Shown piece after piece: positions 32,454-36,794 of a stretch of 36,794 nt of DNA. The first letter of the stretch is position 1; each line of letters starts with the position of its first letter. The stretch spans positions 1 through 36,794 of the forward strand of contig JALXBF010000170.1 in NCBI GenBank assembly GCA_026991575.1, given 5' to 3'. The notes beneath the pieces are model-generated. The model saw only the letters and a program-made list of their open reading frames with translations, was not told the origin of the DNA and did not search any database. This stretch comes from Planctomycetota bacterium (lineage in GTDB: Bacteria > Planctomycetota > Planctomycetia > JALXBF01). The position numbers and the translations under genes are program-made.

Positions 32454-32759
32454 ATGAAGTGGTCAAACTGGCTTGCACGAACGGCTCTGGTGACGATGGG
32501 GCTGCTGTTGCTCCATGCGTCGTTGGTCTATGGCCAATGCGCGATGTGAAAGCAGACAGTGTCGGCCTCCGGTTCGGAGGACGCCGTCCGCTTTGCCAGC
32601 GCTCTGAACGCCGGTATCCTGCTTCTTCTCGGAGCCCCCTACCTGGTGCTTGGCGGCCTGGGCCTGATCTTCTACCGCGCCGTGCGCAAGGCACGCCGCC
32701 AGCAGCAAGAGGCCGCACTGAGCGAATCGAATGACACCGACCCGGTCGCGAATCGGTGA
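32454..32759 (+). CDS. small membrane-anchored protein with CxxU motif: candidate selenoprotein (in-frame TGA at 32547-32549)
   Basis: Read through the TGA, the gene encodes 101 residues. A signal peptide (1-27, ending LVYG) precedes Gln28-Cys29-Ala30-Met31-[TGA 32]-Lys33. Then comes a hydrophilic stretch, a membrane helix (about 54-73, ALNAGILLLLGAPYLVLGGL) and a basic, cytoplasmic-looking tail (RAVRKARRQQQ). AGAGGAG stands 8 bases before the ATG, so translation starts upstream of the TGA, and the frame after it is clearly protein-like. A Cys at position 32 would make a CxxC redox pair. TGA there, with the hairpin at 32566-32580, points to selenocysteine. Its place after SCO1 and DUF420 suggests a role in reducing or metallating the oxidase. 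A nonsense mutation of a Cys codon (TGC or TGT to TGA) is the alternative. Confidence 0.65.
32566..32580 (+). promoter_or_regulatory. candidate bacterial SECIS hairpin
   Basis: CCTCCG (32566-32571) and CGGAGG (32575-32580) form a 6-bp stem with a GTT loop, or a 5-bp stem with loop GGTTC. The loop begins about 22 bases after the TGA at 32547-32549, inside the usual distance of a bacterial SECIS, and carries the G expected for SelB binding. A bulged A at 32581 could allow a short lower stem. It lies within the coding frame, as bacterial SECIS elements do. Confidence 0.5.
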
Positions 32760-32764
32760 GCGCG

Positions 32765-32941
32765 ATGCGGTATCGGATCGGGCGTATGCTGCAGTTGGCG
32801 GGGCTGATCATTGTGCCGCAGGGGATCGTTGCCAACCTGGCGGCCGGAGCATCTCTCTGGACGACCTTTGCGATTGCAGGCGCTGGCTGCGCCGTCTTCT
32901 ACCTGGGCCGGGCCATTCAGGGCGATGCTGGCGGGCCCTAG
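32765..32941 (+). CDS. small two-helix membrane protein
   Basis: 58 residues. It begins MRYRIGRMLQLAGLIIVPQG and forms two membrane helices, ending in VFYLGRAIQG. I associate this GR-x-LQ-x-x-G-L ... FY-x-GR pattern with small planctomycete proteins near oxidase and other membrane genes, without known function. ATG 32765 is used. A GTG at 32756, overlapping the preceding stop, would add three residues. The coding end overlaps the next small frame by 17 bp. Confidence 0.6.
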   Translation: MRYRIGRMLQLAGLIIVPQGIVANLAAGASLWTTFAIAGAGCAVFYLGRAIQGDAGGP

Positions 32942-33083
32942 TGCCCGGCGGTCTGCCGCCGGATGGCCTCGCTGGCTCCTGCTGCTCTGGCAGTCGGCCA
33001 CCGCGCAAGATCTGACCAGCCCGTGCGAATACCCTTCCGGAGCAACTTACCGCGGCGGTTACGTCAGCGGAGTCCGGTGGTAA
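32925..33083 (+). CDS. possible small secreted protein, 52 residues
   Basis: The frame from ATG 32925 gives a basic N-terminus (ARRSAAGWPR), a short hydrophobic core (WLLLLWQSA), a good signal-peptidase site (ATAQ) and a small mature part containing a single Cys and several Tyr/Gly. It overlaps the previous gene by 17 bp and ends 29 bp before the next ribosome site. The ribosome site is weak and I do not recognise the product. It could be a chance frame. Confidence 0.35.
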   Translation: MLAGPSARRSAAGWPRWLLLLWQSATAQDLTSPCEYPSGATYRGGYVSGVRW

Positions 33084-33112
33084 GCAGTTTGCTTCGGGAG
33101 GAGTCTACCGCC

Positions 33113-33922
33113 ATGATCAAGCGCATACTCTACACCGTCGGGGCAATTACGGTACTGGGGCTCGTCGTCTTTGGTGCCGACCTCTGGAGTTACGTTCGGA
33201 CGGCGACGCGCGAGGTTGAGCAGACGGTGCGGTCGGCAGTGCCGTTGGAGTTTGAGTTGCGGCGGGCACGACAGATGGTCGAGGATCTGGTGCCTGAGAT
33301 CCGCAAGAACATGCACGTCATTGCTGAGCAAGAGGTCGAGATCGAGCGGCTGGAGTTGTCCATTGCTCGGCAAGAGGACGATCTGCGGCGCCAGCGGGCT
33401 GAAATGCTCGTGTTGCGATCGCGGTTGAAGGAGGGGCCCGGGCCGTATCGGTTCGCCGGTCGGACGTATAGCGCGGAAGAGATCAAGCGGGACCTGGCTC
33501 GTCGCTACGCGCGCTATAAGGCAGCGGAGGCGACGCTCGAGGCGAAGCGTGAGCTGTTGGCCGCGCGGAAACGCCAGCTGGACGAGTCGCGACGCAAGCT
33601 GGATGCGATGATCGCGGCCAAGCGCCAGCTAATGGTCAAGATCGAACAGCTTCGAGCCCGTCTCCAGACGATCCAGGCAGCTCAGGCAGCAAGCGAGATC
33701 CAGTTTGACGACAGCCAGCTTGCTCGGGCTAAGACGCTTGTGCGGCAGATCGAGAAACGTCTCGACGTGGCCGAACGCCTGCTGGCCGCCGAAGGAAAGC
33801 TGGACGGCGAAATCCCAGTTGAAGAGGACGCCGAGGCGGAAGACGTGGTGCGGAAGATCGACGAGGAGTTCGGTGTCATGGGCGGGGCCGCTGAGGACGG
33901 AGCAGACAGTAGCCAGTTGTAG
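33113..33922 (+). CDS. membrane-anchored coiled-coil protein, function unknown
   Basis: 269 residues. A membrane helix (about 6-24, VGAITVLGLVVFGADLW) is followed by an almost continuous charged coiled coil (about 30-235) and an acidic tail (EIPVEEDAEAEDVV). Segments such as VPLEFELRRARQMVEDLVPEI and IRKNMHVIAEQEVEIERLE resemble a planctomycete family of unknown function. It starts at ATG 33113 with GGAGGAG 8 bases upstream, so it does not depend on the small genes before it. It probably works at the envelope as a structural or stress factor; this is inference. Confidence 0.75.
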   Translation: MIKRILYTVGAITVLGLVVFGADLWSYVRTATREVEQTVRSAVPLEFELRRARQMVEDLVPEIRKNMHVIAEQEVEIERLELSIARQEDDLRRQRAEMLVLRSRLKEGPGPYRFAGRTYSAEEIKRDLARRYARYKAAEATLEAKRELLAARKRQLDESRRKLDAMIAAKRQLMVKIEQLRARLQTIQAAQAASEIQFDDSQLARAKTLVRQIEKRLDVAERLLAAEGKLDGEIPVEEDAEAEDVVRKIDEEFGVMGGAAEDGADSSQL

Positions 33923-34115
33923 TGGGGCCCGTCGGGGAGCGGCCCGGCACCGACCGTCGGCGCGACGTGGACTGTGGCCCCGTCAGAGAGGCGCGGTGGC
34001 ACGCCGGGTTGGATCGACCAGCGTCCGCCGCGCCTTTGTGCCTTGCCTGAGCGTCCGAGCCAGTGCACGATGGAAGAAGAAGGTAATGCGTGCCACCAGG
34101 GAACGTGCTCGGCTT

Positions 34116-35480
34116 ATGTTCGGGAAATTCAAGCCGGTGCTGAAGCAGATCGCCACCTTGCTGCGGGATGGTCAGCTGGACGCGGCGGCCGCGCTGCTGT
34201 CCGACCCGGAGGTGGCCCAGCATCGAGAGGGGCGACGACTGAGCCAGCAACTGGGCCAGGCCCTTCTAGAGCGTGCCCGTCATCACCTCCAGGCACGCGC
34301 GCTGTTCCACGCCTGGGATGACCTTACCTGCGCGCGCCGCTTTGCTGGCAACGATCCGGAAACGGCCCGGCTGGAGCGGGACATCCTCGTGGCAGCCGTT
34401 GAACTGGCCCGGGACGAACTCCATGCCGGACGTCCTGATCTGGCAATACAGCTCATCGACGACCTGCGCCGCCGCGGTGCTCAGGACGTCTCGCTGAACG
34501 CCCTCGCCGACGTGGCCCGCAATTGGCACAAGGCGCGGCGGCTGGCACAGGGCGGTGACCTCTATGGCGCTGTCGACCTACTGCGACGGATCGAACCGAA
34601 GGCCAGCGGGCTGAAGGCCCTGTCGCGTGAACGAGATGAGTACGAGCAGCAGCTGGAACGGGTCCAGAAACTGGAAGGGGAACTAGCCGAGCAGATCGCC
34701 GCCGAGAACTGGCTCGAAGTCCTGCGTACGGCAGCAGCTCTCCTGGCCGAGCTGCCCGCCCATCGACTCGCCATGGCGGCACGGCGACGTGCCTGGCACG
34801 CACTGGGAGCAGGCAGCGTCAGCGCGGTCCAGACCCAGTCCCAGGTTGCACCTGCCGAAGCTCCGGCTGGGCCTGGCAAGCAGCCGCTTATGGAAGATCG
34901 CTGCATGCTCCATGTGGACGGCGGTGGTAGCTACTTGATCTGCGTCGCCGATCACGTCACGATCGGCAACCGCTCAAGCAACGCTACCGTGCCTCTTCTG
35001 GCCAACATTTCCTCGAGTCATGTGGAGATCGTTCGGGACCGGGGCGGCTACGTGATCTGGCCAAACCGGCCGGTGGCCATCAACGGCGTCCAGGTCTCGC
35101 GGCCGACCCCCATCAAACGCGATGCGCGCATCACGTTGGCGAGCGGCGTGGAGTTTCGGTTCCGGCTTCCGAGTCCCATGTCCATGACCGCCCTGCTCGA
35201 ACCATTGCACAGCAGCTATTTGGACCGACGCTTCGATGCGATCGTCCTGCTGGCGCGATTTTGCCTGGTCGGTGATGACCCCAGCTGCCACATCCATGCT
35301 CCCGATACGCCGCGCCACACACTCCTGGTGGAACGGCGCCATCCGCTTCAATTCCTGCTTCGTGGCCCCGGTCCGATCCGAGTCAACAACCTGCTTGCCG
35401 GCGCCGAGGCCTCTTTCCCGGTGCCTGCGAATGTCGAGCTGCCATCTGCCAAACTGACCATCCTTCCGTACGACCACTAG
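34116..35480 (+). CDS. FHA-domain protein with helical N-terminal region
   Basis: 454 residues. The first 250 residues are helical, with repeat-like pairs such as LLRDGQLDAAAALLSDPEVA and LAQGGDLYGAVDLLRRIEPK that look like TPR helices. About residues 285-355 form an FHA domain: VTIGNRSSNATVPLL, SSSHVEIVRDRGGYVIWP, INGVQV, the phosphothreonine-binding G-R/S-H/N-G set. A second, weaker copy follows at about 390-450 (FCLVGDDPSCHIH ... RVNNLLAG). The start is uncertain: ATG 34116 begins MFGKF, and ATG 34086 is an alternative with AGAAGG near it. It may link phosphorylation to the coiled-coil protein upstream. Confidence 0.8.
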   Translation: MFGKFKPVLKQIATLLRDGQLDAAAALLSDPEVAQHREGRRLSQQLGQALLERARHHLQARALFHAWDDLTCARRFAGNDPETARLERDILVAAVELARDELHAGRPDLAIQLIDDLRRRGAQDVSLNALADVARNWHKARRLAQGGDLYGAVDLLRRIEPKASGLKALSRERDEYEQQLERVQKLEGELAEQIAAENWLEVLRTAAALLAELPAHRLAMAARRRAWHALGAGSVSAVQTQSQVAPAEAPAGPGKQPLMEDRCMLHVDGGGSYLICVADHVTIGNRSSNATVPLLANISSSHVEIVRDRGGYVIWPNRPVAINGVQVSRPTPIKRDARITLASGVEFRFRLPSPMSMTALLEPLHSSYLDRRFDAIVLLARFCLVGDDPSCHIHAPDTPRHTLLVERRHPLQFLLRGPGPIRVNNLLAGAEASFPVPANVELPSAKLTILPYDH

Positions 35481-36038
35481 CCTGTACGCGCGATGGCCTC
35501 GATCACAAGCCGATGGGTAGGTCTCCCGGTAGCGGCGTGCCCATCGGACGAGCCAGGGCACGTCCAGCGCCCGGCTTGGAGCCAGCTTCCCTGACGCGCG
35601 GCGCGGCCTTTGCTCGCCCCCCCTACCTCGCCGGGGTAGCAGGCCCAACGGAGGACCGCGGAAGCAACCGAGGCCGCTGGTCTGTCCGGACAGAGCAGGG
35701 CTACGAACACGCGAACCGCCGAACGCATGGCGTCGAGAACGGGGCGCATGTGCTGGAGGCGGTCAGGTACGTGTTGCCAGCAGCGGCGCAAGGTTTCTGT
35801 TCGACTTGTCCTTCTCCGGAGTATCAGTCACAGCAAGCCACGGGCCTCGGGGATCGGTCCCCAAACCCTTCCGCCGTGTGCCCGGTCGGCCCGACAAGGG
35901 GGACGATCGCGCCACTATGCCTCTGCGACCAGCCGACCGCTGGTTCGCGCGGCGGGGCCGTGGACACGATGCTGCGGGTGATCAGGTTACCGTCAGGTGG
36001 AAGGCCGGCTGCCGGTTGAACCGGCACTACGCCACGAG
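35481..36038. other. non-coding gap with a perfect palindrome
   Basis: No plausible gene is seen in this 558-bp stretch; the short frames are Arg/Pro-rich. TCTGTCCGGACAGA at 35681-35694 is a perfect 14-bp palindrome that could be an operator, or chance. No terminator with a T-tract was found after the FHA gene. Confidence 0.45.
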
Positions 36039-36752
36039 TCAGTTCACACGCGGGTCGTAGAGCAAACCTCGCGCCCTCAAACGGTCCTGCCTCCACTGCT
36101 CGTACGTGTACCGCCGGCCCAACGGCAGGTGGTCCTTGAGTAGGTAATAGTCGTTCGGGGTGGTCAGCGGCGTTTTCGGGGGTATGTACTGTGCCCGCCT
36201 CAAGAACCCGATCGCGGGGCGAAACGCGCGGTAGAACAGTCGCTGGGCATCGCACCAGGCCTGCTCCCGTGCCAGCCGACGCCGAACATCGGCGCGGTCC
36301 ACCCCCTGGCGCATCTGCGATCTCCGAATCGGTCCTTGGGGCTTGTCCAGTAAACCCGGCACAAATGCCGTGCGGACGGTGTTGTTGGCGACAACGACCA
36401 GGACGCCTGAGGTTCCAAAACAGAGCGATACGCGTGATGCCGCGCCCGTGTAGACCATCCAGTTCAGACGGCAGGCATCGGCAATGTTCAGGCAGATGCT
36501 CTCGCTGTACAAGCGATAGATGTCATGCCAGAGAGGCTCCCTGTTGCGGACTGCCTGATACAGCACGTGCTGAGCCGTTTCCGGGGATCCGTAGGCACTC
36601 AACGCCGGAATGATGATCCACCAGGCAGCCGCCTCCGGTTGCCTCAGCAAGTGACGATCCACATGCCGAACCAGAGCATTGTGGTCGGTGAAGACGCGTA
36701 TCCGACCGTGAGGCCAGCCACAGGGGGTGATCTCCCGCGCCGTCCAATTCAT
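36039..36752 (-). CDS. unrecognised protein, possibly incomplete at its N-terminus
   Basis: At least 237 residues from ATG 36752. The frame is open to the window edge (GTG 36791 and beyond), so the start may lie outside. It is a soluble protein with a helical first half (ALVRHVDRHLLRQPEAAAWW, ETAQHVLYQAVRNREPLWHD) and a beta-like middle (RVSLCFGTSGVLVVVANNTV ... TAFVPG). The last part is basic, ending LLYDPRVN. The G-V-L-V-V-V-x-N-x-x-V-x-T-A-F strand pattern recalls small barnase/RelE-like nuclease folds, but I cannot see catalytic residues well enough to claim that. No ribosome site is visible. Confidence 0.6.
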   Translation of the reverse strand: MNWTAREITPCGWPHGRIRVFTDHNALVRHVDRHLLRQPEAAAWWIIIPALSAYGSPETAQHVLYQAVRNREPLWHDIYRLYSESICLNIADACRLNWMVYTGAASRVSLCFGTSGVLVVVANNTVRTAFVPGLLDKPQGPIRRSQMRQGVDRADVRRRLAREQAWCDAQRLFYRAFRPAIGFLRRAQYIPPKTPLTTPNDYYLLKDHLPLGRRYTYEQWRQDRLRARGLLYDPRVN

Positions 36753-36794
36753 GGTCGACGAACCAGTGCTTGCTGCGGGTTTACCCGTCACGAC

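Noticed and set aside
32559-32759. Stand-alone 66-residue protein starting at GTG 32559
   Set aside because: The GTG has no ribosome site and lies 12 bases after the TGA in the same frame as a well-started signal peptide; the read-through product is a better explanation.
33705-34085. Upstream extension of the FHA gene
   Set aside because: It lies mostly inside the coiled-coil gene in another frame and has no protein-like character.
1-36794. CRISPR array, tRNA or rRNA genes, prophage
   Set aside because: No regularly spaced repeats, no cloverleaf or rRNA-like segment and no phage structural or integrase genes were seen.

Overview
The window is GC-rich (clearly above 60 % by eye) and densely coded. 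It has the look of a Planctomycetota chromosome, possibly of the Pirellulales. The pointers are a split cytochrome b/Rieske complex with giant multihaem cytochromes, haem-copper oxidase genes carrying an ABC-2 transporter inside the operon, small one- and two-helix membrane proteins of a type I associate with this phylum, and a coiled-coil protein beside an FHA protein. No rRNA or tRNA gene was seen, so the taxon is an inference.

Layout. Positions 1-2050 hold an IS4-type transposase (minus strand) with a strong hairpin at its 5' end. Positions 2046-5723 hold a GNAT-like protein, an acyl carrier protein and a GntP-type permease, separated by long non-coding gaps. Positions 5755-11619 are cell-envelope and cofactor genes: a GT39-type membrane glycosyltransferase and a VanZ-like protein (plus), lgt and panC (minus), a methyltransferase (plus) and a GtrB/DPM1-like glycosyltransferase (minus). 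Two convergent pairs overlap at their 3' ends. Positions 11783-14691 encode a membrane histidine kinase and an NtrC-type sigma-54 activator.

Positions 15025-33922 form one large respiratory region on the plus strand: Rieske protein, a b6-like cytochrome b with a Cys where b6f carries haem c(i), a subunit-IV-like protein with a long N-terminal membrane extension, an octahaem cytochrome c with a long coiled coil, a cupredoxin-like lipoprotein, a dihaem cytochrome c lipoprotein, coxB-coxA, ctaA-ctaB, coxC-coxD, an ABC-2 transporter pair, SCO1, a DUF420 protein, and small membrane proteins. The inferred electron path is menaquinol -> Rieske/b complex -> multihaem c / copper protein / dihaem c -> CuA -> an A2-type haem-copper oxidase. 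SCO1, DUF420, CtaA and CtaB supply assembly and haem A. The window closes with a coiled-coil protein, an FHA protein and an unrecognised minus-strand gene that may run off the edge.

The most notable observation is at 32454-32759. A small secreted or membrane-anchored protein reads Cys-Ala-Met-[TGA]-Lys, with a strong ribosome binding site upstream, a good in-frame continuation downstream, and a GC-rich hairpin with a G-containing loop about 22 bases after the TGA. This is what a bacterial selenoprotein with a CxxU redox motif would look like, and it sits in an oxidase-assembly cluster. Other points of interest are a PDZ-like insertion in Lgt, the b6f-like features and altered Qo motif of the cytochrome b pair, an acidic EF-hand-like insertion in CoxB, and sigma-54-type promoter candidates near the two-component system and upstream of the respiratory operon.
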